From positions 43,641 to 107,640 of the forward strand of contig JAJDCZ010000043.1 in the NCBI GenBank assembly GCA_029260555.1: a stretch of 64,000 bases of DNA, written 5' to 3'. The position numbers and the translations under genes were made by a program. The notes beneath the pieces are model-generated. The model did not search any database and was not told where the DNA came from. It saw nothing but the letters and a program-made list of their open reading frames with translations. The DNA is from Phycisphaerales bacterium. GTDB taxonomy: Bacteria > Planctomycetota > Phycisphaerae > Phycisphaerales > UBA1924. Shown piece by piece: positions 42,100 to 51,049 of this stretch; positions within the stretch are counted from its first letter, which is position 1; every line of letters begins with the position of its first letter.

Positions 42100-44235
42100 T
42101 TGACCACATTGCAACCAACAACTCAGAGTCGACCACAGTTGAGTCTTGATGAGCATCTGGATGATGCGATTGATCGCGCTGTTGATGCTCTTTTTGAAAA
42201 ACAGCACACAACCAGGCCTTGGGAAGCACAGCTTCGTGATCAAGCTGACAGCAACGAGCAAGGCTCACACTGGTGCGCTGAACTTGAAGGCGATTCCATC
42301 CTTTCCAGCGAATACCTGCTGATGAAATGGGCACTGGATCAGGCCAATGACAACCCTGCAGCACTCTCGCGCATCTTCAACCATCTGAAAATGACGCGCA
42401 GGTCTGATGGCACCTGGGGGCAATATCCCGATTCGCCGCCGGATGTCTCAGCGACGGTCAAGGCGTATGTCTGCTACAAGCTCATGGGATATCACAAGTG
42501 TGATTCTGAGATGGTCCAGACCAGAGAGGTGATTCACGCATTAGGTGGCGCTGAAGCCATCAACACTTTTTCAATGTTTTACCTGGCGTGTCTTGGGCTT
42601 GTGGACTGGGACGCATGCCCAGCGATTCCGCCTGAGATTGTGTTTCTGCCCAGATGGTTTCCGTTTCATCTGGACAAAGTCAGCGCCTGGACGCGCACCA
42701 TGATCCTGCCTTTGGCGATTTGCACAGCATTGCGCCCCGTTCAACCCGTTCCCATCGACATCGATGAACTCTTTATCAATCAGGCAAACAAAAACAAACT
42801 CAACCAGCCCTGGCAAACTGAGAACCCTGCAGATTTACGCAATGTGTTTCTCGGTGTTGATCGAATGCTTAAAAAAGCTCAACGATTTGGGTTGGTTCCG
42901 TGCAGAAACAAGGCCATTGATGCTGCCAGACGCTGGATTCTGGCACGCACCCACCCGGCAACAACCGAAGGCCTGGGTGCCATATTTCCGCCTATGGTAT
43001 ATCTGCAGATCGCGTTTCATGCACTGGGCTATGAGCGCACAGACCCGGTCATGCAGCAGGCTGAGGCTCAACTCGAAGCGTTCTTTATCGACATGCCTCA
43101 AGAGGACAAAGCGAAGAATCATATTCGGATTCAGCCTTGCTTCAGCCCAGTGTGGGATACGGGGATCGCGCTGTATGCACTGACTGAAGCGGGGTTAACT
43201 GCACAAACAGACGACCGCATAGCTCGCGCGTGTGACTGGCTTCGCGACAAGCAGGTTACAAGGCAAGGCGACTGGGCCAACAACCTGCGTGATGAAGACA
43301 AGTCCATTGTGCTGGGCGAGGATGCAGCGGCGTGGAGCTTTGAGTATCGCAATGACTGGTACCCGGATGTTGATGACACCGCCATGATCGCCAAGGCGCT
43401 CTGGCGCGCGGGTGATCGAGCGGGTCAAAGCATCAACAAGCAGACCGCTGTTAAGGCCTTTCGATGGATCCGCGCCATGCAGAATGACGATGGCGGGTGG
43501 GCAGCGTTTGATCGCACCAAACATCGGCCCTGGATGGAACTGGTGCCTTTTGCAGACCACAACGCCATGCAGGACCCCTCGTGCCCGGATATCACAGGCA
43601 GGACCATCGAATCGCTTGTAACCTGTGGGCTCAGGCGGGATCACCCGACTATCGGGAAGGCGGTTCGGTACATTCTGGATCGACAAGAGGCTGAGGGATG
43701 CTGGTTTGGGCGGTGGGGAGTGAACTACATCTATGGCACATGGCAGGCCGTGGGGGGGTTGAACGCTGCGGGCCTTGACCAGTCACACCCGCAACTTGCC
43801 AAAACCGTCGCTTGGCTGCGGTCGATTCAAAATGAGGATGGCGGGTTTGGCGAAAGCGCCAACTCGTATCTGAATCGATCACTGATGGGAGCAGGTCCAA
43901 GCACAGCGAGTCAGACAGCGTGGGCTGTGACAACGCTTCTGTATCTGGTTGAGCCGGGTGATCAAGCGGTGCAGCGCGCGATTCAATGGCTGATTGATTA
44001 TCAGTTGGTTGAGGACAAACAGCCTTACCGTGCAGCGAAGGCGATCAGCGGAAAAACGCTTCCCGGTACGGAAGATTTTGCAGATATGGACTGGATGGAT
44101 GATCTGGCGGGTGGCTATGCGGAACATTTTTACACGGGCACGGGGTTTCCCAAGGTTTTTTACCTCAGATACCACCTGTATCGGCACTATTTTCCGCTGA
44201 TGGCACTTGCAAGGTACAGAAACCTGTCACGATGA
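42100..44235 (+). CDS. shc: Squalene-hopene cyclase
   Basis: 711-residue membrane-associated cyclase converting squalene to hopene for hopanoid membrane lipids. The catalytic DxDD motif is PDVDDTA at residues 423-426. QW-type repeats are visible (KMTRRSDGTWGQYPD, MQNDDGGWAAFDRT, IQNEDGGFGESANS), with RWGVNYIYGTWQAVGGLNAA and TASQTAWAVTTLL. TTG 42100 is the likely start: AGGAG (42087-42091) lies eight bases upstream and no ATG gives the full family N-terminus. It overlaps the end of the convergent HIT gene by nine bases. No other hopanoid gene (squalene synthases, hpnH) is in the window. Confidence 0.93.
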   Translation: MTTLQPTTQSRPQLSLDEHLDDAIDRAVDALFEKQHTTRPWEAQLRDQADSNEQGSHWCAELEGDSILSSEYLLMKWALDQANDNPAALSRIFNHLKMTRRSDGTWGQYPDSPPDVSATVKAYVCYKLMGYHKCDSEMVQTREVIHALGGAEAINTFSMFYLACLGLVDWDACPAIPPEIVFLPRWFPFHLDKVSAWTRTMILPLAICTALRPVQPVPIDIDELFINQANKNKLNQPWQTENPADLRNVFLGVDRMLKKAQRFGLVPCRNKAIDAARRWILARTHPATTEGLGAIFPPMVYLQIAFHALGYERTDPVMQQAEAQLEAFFIDMPQEDKAKNHIRIQPCFSPVWDTGIALYALTEAGLTAQTDDRIARACDWLRDKQVTRQGDWANNLRDEDKSIVLGEDAAAWSFEYRNDWYPDVDDTAMIAKALWRAGDRAGQSINKQTAVKAFRWIRAMQNDDGGWAAFDRTKHRPWMELVPFADHNAMQDPSCPDITGRTIESLVTCGLRRDHPTIGKAVRYILDRQEAEGCWFGRWGVNYIYGTWQAVGGLNAAGLDQSHPQLAKTVAWLRSIQNEDGGFGESANSYLNRSLMGAGPSTASQTAWAVTTLLYLVEPGDQAVQRAIQWLIDYQLVEDKQPYRAAKAISGKTLPGTEDFADMDWMDDLAGGYAEHFYTGTGFPKVFYLRYHLYRHYFPLMALARYRNLSR

Positions 44236-44805
44236 GATTTTTTTCCAGACCTGACGATATCGTTTGTCCATGGCTTCAAGGCTCATGGGTATGACGCGGA
44301 TCTGACCCACGGTTGTGATGAAGTTGGTATCGCTGGCCCACCGCGGAACCAGGTGGACATGCAGGTGGTCCGGGACGCCTGCGCCTGCAGCCTGTCCCTG
44401 ATTGATGCCGAGGTTGATGCCTTGGCAATTGAGGGTATTTTCCATGAGGTCGGTTGCCAGTTCGACGAGTTTCCAGAGGCCGGCGCGCTCCGCGGGCAGG
44501 TAATCGAGCAGGCGGGGTTTGGGTGTGCCCAGCGCGATGAGCAGGTGGCCATTGGAATAGGGATGGGCATTGAGAAGGATCATGCCTGAGCCAGTGCGGA
44601 CGATGACATGGTTTTTTTCATCGTCCCTGGGGGTGGTCCAATAAGCGTTAAGAAATGAACTTGCTGGTGGATTGTTGCCAGAGTGGGGCACTGGTTTGCC
44701 CAGAGATTCGATGTAGGCAAGGCGCCAGGGAGCTTGGAGGGCATTAGGCCCCATGTTTGAGGGGGGGTTTTTATCAGGCGGAGGTGAAGGATTTGCATCG
44801 GTCAT
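44227..44805 (-). CDS. HIT-family nucleotide hydrolase (Ap4A phosphorylase type)
   Basis: 192-residue cytoplasmic protein. The HIT motif is VPDHLHVHLVPRW with the His triad, preceded by ILLNAHPYSNGHLLIALGTP and NLGINQGQAAGAGVP. The Pro/Asn-rich N-terminal 25 residues are flexible. Members hydrolyse or phosphorolyse dinucleoside polyphosphates or nucleoside phosphoramidates; the text resembles Ap4A phosphorylases of the actinobacterial kind. The gene is convergent to the cyclase gene and shares nine bases with it. It diverges from the CBS-domain gene. Confidence 0.88.
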   Translation of the reverse strand: MTDANPSPPPDKNPPSNMGPNALQAPWRLAYIESLGKPVPHSGNNPPASSFLNAYWTTPRDDEKNHVIVRTGSGMILLNAHPYSNGHLLIALGTPKPRLLDYLPAERAGLWKLVELATDLMENTLNCQGINLGINQGQAAGAGVPDHLHVHLVPRWASDTNFITTVGQIRVIPMSLEAMDKRYRQVWKKISS

Positions 44806-44873
44806 AGCTAAGCCAAGGCTCGATCGGGTCGATAATCCAGAAGGGAATCACTGTAGCTGTGGAGAAATATCCA

Positions 44874-45311
44874 ATGTTTATCAAAGAGATCATGACTCGG
44901 GATGTGGTGACGGTGGATATGGATGACACGCTGGTGTTGATCCGCGAGGTCTTTGACCTCAAGCCGTTCCATCATGTGCTGGTCACAGAGATGGGCAGGC
45001 TGGTGGGTGTGATATCTGACCGTGATTTGCTTAAGAACATCAGTCCGTTTGTAGGCAAGTTTTCCGAGCGCACGCAAGATCTTGCCAGTTTGAGAAAAAA
45101 AGCGCATCAGATCATGTCAAGAGCCCCGGTGACGGTGCTTGAAACGACACCCATTCCTGAAGCATCCGCCAAAATGCTCAAATCGGGCATTTCCTGCCTG
45201 CCTGTGGTCGATGAGAAGGGATTTGTGCGAGGTATTGTGACTTGGCGTGACATGCTCAAATGGTGCTATGAAGCTGGGTGTCGACTGCCAGGTGATTTTA
45301 AAGCAGCCTGA
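44874..45311 (+). CDS. CBS-domain pair protein
   Basis: 145-residue protein made of two CBS domains, MFIKEIMTRDVVTVDMDDTL then FHHVLVTEMGRLVGVISDRD, and APVTVLETTPIPEASAKMLK then ISCLPVVDEKGFVRGIVTWR. Such stand-alone Bateman modules bind adenine nucleotides or SAM and regulate a partner. The joining segment SERTQDLASLRKKAHQIMSR links the two. ATG 44874 is chosen since GGAG lies nine bases upstream; a GTG at 44859 is possible. Partner unknown. Confidence 0.85.
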   Translation: MFIKEIMTRDVVTVDMDDTLVLIREVFDLKPFHHVLVTEMGRLVGVISDRDLLKNISPFVGKFSERTQDLASLRKKAHQIMSRAPVTVLETTPIPEASAKMLKSGISCLPVVDEKGFVRGIVTWRDMLKWCYEAGCRLPGDFKAA

Positions 45312-45413
45312 GAAATCGATTCCTCAGCTATCAAGCTTTGCAACGGTGTACCCCGGAAATCTGGGCGGGGCTGTGTCTGGGAATAAAAACCTTCCTGTGG
45401 GGGGTCGACTACA

Positions 45414-45448
45414 CTCCTTGCTCAAACCACAAGGTTTTGAGCAAGGAG
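45414..45448 (+). promoter_or_regulatory. Perfect hairpin sequestering the pepA ribosome-binding site
   Basis: CTCCTTGCTCAAA (45414-45426) pairs with TTTGAGCAAGGAG (45436-45448), 13 pairs without mismatch and a nine-base loop. The 3' arm ends in AGGAG, the Shine-Dalgarno sequence seven bases before the pepA ATG, so the site is fully paired when folded. An alternative is a DNA operator for a dimeric regulator. Confidence 0.75.
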
Positions 45449-45455
45449 TTTTACC

Positions 45456-46934
45456 ATGTTTGATACAGTGCGCGTTGCGACGAGAGGCCGACCTGAGACA
45501 TTGATCGTTGGCCGATTCAAGGATGAGGAGATGGACAAAGCGACGAGATCGCGTGATGTCGAAGGCTCAATCGCACGGGCATTTAAACGAGCTGAGTGCA
45601 CAGGGGCAGCGGGCGAGGTGACACCGGTGTTCCCATCCAAGGGGTTCAGCAGGGTGTTGATTGTAGGGCTTGGCAAGCGCAAGGGGTTTGATGGGGGTTC
45701 GCTTCGTGCCGCTGCGGGTGCTGTGGGGCGCGCTCTGGCAGGGACGGGAGGCGGGGGCGTTGAGATCGACTTGGCAGGATTGATGAGCAAGGCGCGTGTG
45801 GATGCAGCCCGGGCGGGTCAGTGCTTTGGCGAGGGGATGGGGTTGATCGCCTGGACCTATGACACGCTCAAAGGCACAACATCCAAAGCAAAAGATCGTG
45901 AGAAGTTGACACTTCAATCAGGCGATGGGGCGTTTTCCAAAGGCATGAAGCGCGGGCTTGCGTTGGCAGAGGGATCAAATCTGGCAAGGACGCTGAGCCA
46001 GACGCCTCCGAATATCGCAACGCCTGCATGGATGGCAAGCCAGGCGCGCAAACTGGCAAAGAAGACGGGGCTGAAATGTACGGTGTACAAGGGTGCTCAA
46101 CTGGAACAGCACAAGCTGACGGGGTTGATCAATGTGGGCAAGGCATCTGAGAATGGTGCGTGTCTGATTCGTCTTGAGTACACGCCCCCAAGAGGGAGCA
46201 AGGGTCAGAAGCCGACGGTGCTGGTGGGCAAGACGGTGACATATGACACGGGCGGGTTGAGTCTGAAGGTCAACAACGGGATGAAGGGGATGAAGCGGGA
46301 CAAGGATGGCGGGTGTGGCGTGTTGGGGGCGATGCACAACATTGCCACGGTGGTGAAGCCGGGCTTTCCGGTGGTGGGGATTCTTGTGGCTGCGGAAAAC
46401 TCCATCTCGAACAACGCCTATCGCCCGGATGATGTGATCGCCTATCCCAATGGTGTGACGGTCGAAGTGACCAATACGGATGCAGAAGGACGGCTTGTGC
46501 TGGCGGATGGGTTGATCTGGGCGTGCAGGAAGGAAAAGGCTGCCCGGGTTCTTGAGTTTTCGACGCTGACAGGCGGGATTGTGGTGGCGCTGGGTTCGCA
46601 TCATGCGGGGCTATATTGTGATGACAAGAAGCTCCGTGAGAGTGTTCAGCGGGCTGCAGAAGCATCCGGCGAGCCGGTATGGCACATGCCTCTGGTGAAG
46701 GGGCATCGGGACATGATGAAGAGCCCGGTTGCAGACATTCTCAACTCGGCTCCGATCCGCGAGTGCCATGGCACGCAGGGACCAGCATTTTTGAGCTATT
46801 TTGTGGATGAGGGTGTGCCTTTTGCTCATGTGGATATTGCGGGCATGCATGCGTTTACCGAAGATCGCGGGCCGTATATCGCTGGGCCTACAGGGTTTGG
46901 AGCAAGGCTGGCAGCGGAGATTCTGGGGGCGTAG
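45456..46934 (+). CDS. pepA: Leucyl aminopeptidase (M17)
   Basis: 492-residue cytosolic hexameric aminopeptidase that removes N-terminal residues in peptide turnover. The signature NTDAEGRL is present (VEVTNTDAEGRLVLADGLIW). Two-zinc ligands and catalytic Lys lie in KTVTYDTGGLSLKVNNGMKG, RDKDGGCGVLGAM and the signature; the catalytic Arg is in NTDAEGR. The N-terminal regulatory domain (about 160 residues) is present and alanine/glycine-rich. The gene is set apart from the CBS-domain gene by 144 bases that include the hairpin over its ribosome-binding site. Confidence 0.93.
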   Translation: MFDTVRVATRGRPETLIVGRFKDEEMDKATRSRDVEGSIARAFKRAECTGAAGEVTPVFPSKGFSRVLIVGLGKRKGFDGGSLRAAAGAVGRALAGTGGGGVEIDLAGLMSKARVDAARAGQCFGEGMGLIAWTYDTLKGTTSKAKDREKLTLQSGDGAFSKGMKRGLALAEGSNLARTLSQTPPNIATPAWMASQARKLAKKTGLKCTVYKGAQLEQHKLTGLINVGKASENGACLIRLEYTPPRGSKGQKPTVLVGKTVTYDTGGLSLKVNNGMKGMKRDKDGGCGVLGAMHNIATVVKPGFPVVGILVAAENSISNNAYRPDDVIAYPNGVTVEVTNTDAEGRLVLADGLIWACRKEKAARVLEFSTLTGGIVVALGSHHAGLYCDDKKLRESVQRAAEASGEPVWHMPLVKGHRDMMKSPVADILNSAPIRECHGTQGPAFLSYFVDEGVPFAHVDIAGMHAFTEDRGPYIAGPTGFGARLAAEILGA

Positions 46935-47091
46935 CCCTCTGAACGCGACACATCGTTCAAGAAGAAGCGGCTTTGATGCCGATTTGGGCTGAACGAGTGG
47001 GTTTGTAAATCGTAACAATCAGCAAAGTAATCCAAAGCAGCAACTTGTGATTGAGCAATCCTTATGAGTGTTCAATGAAGGGGAATGACCA

Positions 47092-47874
47092 ATGATGAGA
47101 ACAGCCAATCCAACACTTAAACCGTTCAGCGAGCCCATGCGATGGGCGGATCTTGATCAGGCTGAGGCCCGTGTGACATCAATGACCATGCAGGGCACTG
47201 CGGTCAAGACGGGTATTCTGCTGGCCGTGTGTGCAGCTTCAGCGGTGATTTCGTTTGGCTGGGCTTCGACCGGATCTGCAATGGCAACGCCTGCGCTTTG
47301 GGGCGGGCTGGCTGTGGGGCTGATTCTGGCGTTGGCAATATCGTTCAAGCCTCGCATGGCTCCATTTCTGGCGCCGTTGTATGCTGTGGCAGAAGGGGGG
47401 TTGCTGGGGGTTATTTCGTTTTATGCAGCGCAGTTTGTCGGGAGCAAGACCGGCGGCGGCACAGACATGAATGTCATCTTCCAGGCTGTGACGCTGACCT
47501 TTGGCATCATGGCAGCCATGCTCATCGGCTATGCCAGTGGCGTACTTCGGCTGGGCAGCGTGGCAAAGAAAATGGTCATCGGAGCAACCGCAGGCATCGC
47601 GCTGACCTATTTGCTCAGCATGATGCTTCCCATGTTTGGCGTTCGGATTCCCGGGATCTTTGGCTCAGGACCAATTGGCATCGGATTCAGCCTGTTTGTG
47701 ATCGTGCTGGCATCGCTCAACCTCTCGCTGGACTTTGAGCTGATCCAGAAAGGGGTGCAATCTCAAGCACCCAAGTTCATGGAGTGGTACGGCGGCTTTG
47801 CACTGCTGACGACGCTGGTGTGGCTTTACATCGAGATTCTCAGGCTGCTGATGAAGCTTGCCAATCGGGATTAG
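47092..47874 (+). CDS. Bax inhibitor-1 / YccA-like membrane protein
   Basis: 260-residue membrane protein with about seven helices, of the TMBIM/BI-1 family in the form YccA/DUF (ends in KLANRD). Family text: the early soluble segment DLDQAEARVTSMTMQGTAVK, FLAPLYAVAEGGLLGVISFY, IMAAMLIGYASGVLRLGSVA, FSLFVIVLASLNLSLDFELI and the final MEWYGGFALLTTLVWLYIEI. Members modulate membrane-protein turnover or calcium leak. AAGGGGA precedes ATG 47092 by seven bases. No operon partner on this strand is close. Confidence 0.88.
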   Translation: MMRTANPTLKPFSEPMRWADLDQAEARVTSMTMQGTAVKTGILLAVCAASAVISFGWASTGSAMATPALWGGLAVGLILALAISFKPRMAPFLAPLYAVAEGGLLGVISFYAAQFVGSKTGGGTDMNVIFQAVTLTFGIMAAMLIGYASGVLRLGSVAKKMVIGATAGIALTYLLSMMLPMFGVRIPGIFGSGPIGIGFSLFVIVLASLNLSLDFELIQKGVQSQAPKFMEWYGGFALLTTLVWLYIEILRLLMKLANRD

Positions 47875-47918
47875 GCCGATAGCCTCGAGCACTACGACCT
47901 TGTGGGCACAGCTTGTTA

Positions 47919-48944
47919 TTAGAAGCTGTTGGCTTTGACATTGACGGTGTTGTTGCCGGTGAGGCTGAAGTATCGGTCGCCCCAGAGTCTGAGCCTGACG
48001 GTTTCCAGGACGGTTGTGGTTTGGACATGTCCATCGACAAAGGCAAAGTTGGCGGCGTGGTTGAGGTGGTGTCTTCCCACAGCGTTAAGTCTTGAGCGTG
48101 TATCAACGATGGGGTGGCTGGAGACGCGGTTAAAGCGTGAGATGTCGGATTTTCGTGGATAGACAAAGTGGGCCATGGAGTCGTCGTTGGGTTCGTTGTA
48201 GATATCGACGCCTCGGGCGATGCCGAGGAAGGGGTCGAGGGAGCGGTGGCTTTTGATTCGGCCATTGGAGCTGGTGGTGAGAGATTGCCAGGCATTTTTA
48301 TCGTCGTAAAACTCGGTGGCGAGGATGGTTTTGGTGGGTCCCATGCGTGACTGATCGACCATGCCTGAGCGCACGAACTGGTTGCCTCTGGGGGTGGTGG
48401 AGTTGAGTTTGTTTCTTGGGAACAGGGCAGCATTTCCGGTGTATGCGATGCGTTTGGCTTGACGGTCCTGGGGCAGGGGAGCGGGCGCGGGAGCGCCGAC
48501 ATCATTGAGTTGGCCCGGTTCCCAGTCGTCAAAGTTGGAGCCCGGGTTTGTGCGTGGGGCGCCGCCACTGGTTACGCCTGGGCATGTAAAGAGGCCTTCG
48601 GGGATGCCTGTGCCATCTTTGATATCTGCGTAGAGGGCGAATGACCAGTGGATATATCCATTGGCGGGCATGGGGTTTCCATCGCGCTGGTCCTGGACGG
48701 TCCAGATGCCGGTGTTCTGATCATTGCCATAGACATAGGACATGGGGTACATGTCGTTGTCGTTGACATACTGGGCGACGGTTTGGGAGATGGAGCGGAG
48801 GTTAGTGCCACAAACGACCTGTCTGCCGGTGGCGCGAGCGTGTCCGAGTGCTGGCAGGAGTATTCCTATAAGGACAGCGATGATGGCGATGACGACGAGA
48901 AGTTCGATGAGTGTGAAACCGATTCGAGTGATTGAACGATTCAT
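47919..48944 (-). CDS. Prepilin-type protein (DUF1559-like pseudopilin)
   Basis: 341-residue exported protein. The type-IV prepilin signal is clear: RSITRIG, cleavage, then FTLIELLVVIAIIAVLIGIL. The body begins LLPALGHARATGRQVVCGTN and ends with NHAANFAFVDGHVQTTTVLE, close to the H-x(9)-DG motif of the large planctomycete pseudopilin family. The minor-pilin or surface role in those organisms is not settled. ATG 48944 is the start at the signal; the frame is open to 49112. A terminator separates it from the beta-solenoid gene upstream. Confidence 0.87.
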   Translation of the reverse strand: MNRSITRIGFTLIELLVVIAIIAVLIGILLPALGHARATGRQVVCGTNLRSISQTVAQYVNDNDMYPMSYVYGNDQNTGIWTVQDQRDGNPMPANGYIHWSFALYADIKDGTGIPEGLFTCPGVTSGGAPRTNPGSNFDDWEPGQLNDVGAPAPAPLPQDRQAKRIAYTGNAALFPRNKLNSTTPRGNQFVRSGMVDQSRMGPTKTILATEFYDDKNAWQSLTTSSNGRIKSHRSLDPFLGIARGVDIYNEPNDDSMAHFVYPRKSDISRFNRVSSHPIVDTRSRLNAVGRHHLNHAANFAFVDGHVQTTTVLETVRLRLWGDRYFSLTGNNTVNVKANSF

Positions 48945-49059
48945 AACCGAGGTCTTTCTCGTGGAGGTGCTCAGTGTGATCCGAGGCAAGAGACTTGGAG
49001 CTGATCGACGCGGGTGTCCAGTGAACTTTGTCAGTAGCTTCACAAAACGGATGACGAAA

Positions 49060-49090
49060 GGATCGGGATGCCAGTTGAGCATCCCGATCC
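49060..49090 (-). terminator. Terminator between the beta-solenoid and pseudopilin genes
   Basis: GGATCGGGATG (49060-49070) pairs perfectly with CATCCCGATCC (49080-49090), eleven pairs and a nine-base loop. On the minus strand only TTTC follows at once, so the T-run is weak, but the stem is strong. Confidence 0.65.
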
Positions 49091-49126
49091 GAATCAAGAG
49101 AGTGGCAAGCACTCAGGAGGTCAGGT

Positions 49127-51049
49127 TTACGGGCAGCCGTTGTTGAACATGAAGATGAAGGAGAAGAAGTCGAGTACATCGACGATGCCGTCGCTATTGA
49201 AATCAACAATCATGTCGCCTGAGTTGAAGGCACTGATAAAGGCAAAGAAGTCGAGCACATCGACGATGCCGTCATCGTTGAGGTCAACAGGGCAGTAGGT
49301 CGCAGGCAGGGTAAGAGTGAGAAAGACACGAGTAGGTGCATAAGTGACGATGACATTGGGTGGGAGGGTCGTAAAGGCGAAGGTGCCAAAGACCGAGCCT
49401 GCGTTGATGATGTCAAAGGTCATGCTCGCAGTGGGGATAAAGGCGGGATCAAATACGACATTAAGCGTACCAGCCAGCGTCGCTGAGCCTGTGGTCGAGA
49501 TGAGGCCCGAACCCGCTGCAGTGATGTTGACATTGAGTGTTGAGGTTGCTGATTGCGTATAAGAGGCTGCTGTGATGGAAGAGCCATCAGCGATATCGAT
49601 GGTGGCGGGGCTGAAGCTGCCGCTGGTCAGGCCTGAGGTGAGGTTGAGCTGGGAGCCGACGCCTGAAGCGATGAGATGGCCTGAGCCTCCAAAGCCAGCA
49701 CCGATGATCATGGAAAATGCGTTGACATGGGCACCATTCTGGATGGAGAGTGTGCCGGTGCCTCGGTTTCCAACGAAGAGGACATCGTTGTCGGTCCATG
49801 TTGTACCAAGACCAGTCAAGGTTGCGTTGCCAACGGAAATGGGTCCCTCATCGCCAATTTTGGCTCGCGTGCTCGTGATGATGGCACCGTTTGAAGCGGT
49901 GAGCGTTCCATTGCCAAAGTTTCCTAGCGCGAGTGTGCCTGCGTTCCAGGTTGCGTTATTGACGGTGACAGTGCCCGAGCTGCCAAGCAGATGACCCGCA
50001 AACGAGTTGAGTGAGGAGAGGGTGGCGCCATTGGTGAGAGATACGGTGGATACTCCTTCTCGTCCCAGGAAGATATCAGTCGTGATGGTATATGAGGCAC
50101 CCGGACCAGCGAGAGAGAGCGTACCGATCGAGCCTGGTGCTTTTCCGACATGAGCGATATTTGCGGTCATGGTGGCGTTGTTGGAGATGGTGAGCGAGCC
50201 GACGCCGAAGTTTCCAACGACATTATCTTCAAGGAGCGTGATGCGTGAGCCTGTGCCTGAGACCAGGACATCTGAGCTGAGAGATTCGATTTCATCACCG
50301 ATGACCATTCTTCGGGCTGAAGCGGTGGCCTGACTCAAGAGAGAGAGGTGGCCGTTGCCTGAGTTGCCGACGACGAAAGTATCAGGAGTGGTGACAGCAG
50401 AGCCAAGGCCGCTGACGGAAATCGTGCCATCAGAGCCGATGCCATTGCCCAGCATGAGAAAGACGCCCGCAGAGGCAGTCGCGCCGCCGGTGAGGGTCAT
50501 TTCGCCGATGCCTTTATCACCGACGATAAACTCGCCTCCGGTGTCGATACTGGTTCCGGGCGAGAGTGTGACGCGTCCGGTTGTTAAAGATGATGAACCA
50601 AAGCGAACATCATTCATGGAGAGGGTATTGGGGATTTGAATGGAGCCGTTGAGGATCGTGAGTTGACCGATCTGTCCAGCGAGGCCGCGACCGACGAGAA
50701 GTCTGTCAAAGATTGTGAGATTGTTGTTGTTGAGATTGAGAATGAGCGCAGAGTTTCTGACGCGAAGTTCAGCGACCTGAGTGGGTGCAAAGATGGAAAC
50801 GGAGCCTCCGAGGTCATCAAAGGTTGCGATATCAAAGGCTTGGGGTGGGCCTACCGCACCGGGAGGGGGAAGAGAGACCCAGTTGTAGGGGCCTGTCCAG
50901 TTGAAGCCATCACCCAGAGCATCCCAGACGCGTTCGGTGTTTGACCTTTGGGCGGGGATATCTTTGTACTGAGCCTGAGCTGCGACAGGGCAGAGCACGG
51001 TTGCGGTCGCCAGCAAGGCGCCAAGAGTTCGAGTATTAAAAACCTTCAT
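49127..51049 (-). CDS. Exported beta-solenoid protein with dockerin-type tag
   Basis: 640-residue exported protein. A signal peptide (LGALLATATVLCPVAAQAQ) is followed by many degenerate repeats of about 40-50 residues with GNFGVGSLTISNNATMTAN, GNFGNGTLTASNGAIITSTR, GNRGTGTLSIQNGAHVNAFS and GNSGNGHLSLLSQATASARR. These match right-handed beta-helix/T5SS-like passenger patterns. The C-terminus has the duplicated tag (DLNDDGIVDVLDFFAFISAF and DFNSDGIVDVLDFFSFIFMF, then NNGCP). No autotransporter barrel is present, so export must be by Sec and another outer-surface route. Divergent to the glycan cluster. Confidence 0.8.
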   Translation of the reverse strand: MKVFNTRTLGALLATATVLCPVAAQAQYKDIPAQRSNTERVWDALGDGFNWTGPYNWVSLPPPGAVGPPQAFDIATFDDLGGSVSIFAPTQVAELRVRNSALILNLNNNNLTIFDRLLVGRGLAGQIGQLTILNGSIQIPNTLSMNDVRFGSSSLTTGRVTLSPGTSIDTGGEFIVGDKGIGEMTLTGGATASAGVFLMLGNGIGSDGTISVSGLGSAVTTPDTFVVGNSGNGHLSLLSQATASARRMVIGDEIESLSSDVLVSGTGSRITLLEDNVVGNFGVGSLTISNNATMTANIAHVGKAPGSIGTLSLAGPGASYTITTDIFLGREGVSTVSLTNGATLSSLNSFAGHLLGSSGTVTVNNATWNAGTLALGNFGNGTLTASNGAIITSTRAKIGDEGPISVGNATLTGLGTTWTDNDVLFVGNRGTGTLSIQNGAHVNAFSMIIGAGFGGSGHLIASGVGSQLNLTSGLTSGSFSPATIDIADGSSITAASYTQSATSTLNVNITAAGSGLISTTGSATLAGTLNVVFDPAFIPTASMTFDIINAGSVFGTFAFTTLPPNVIVTYAPTRVFLTLTLPATYCPVDLNDDGIVDVLDFFAFISAFNSGDMIVDFNSDGIVDVLDFFSFIFMFNNGCP

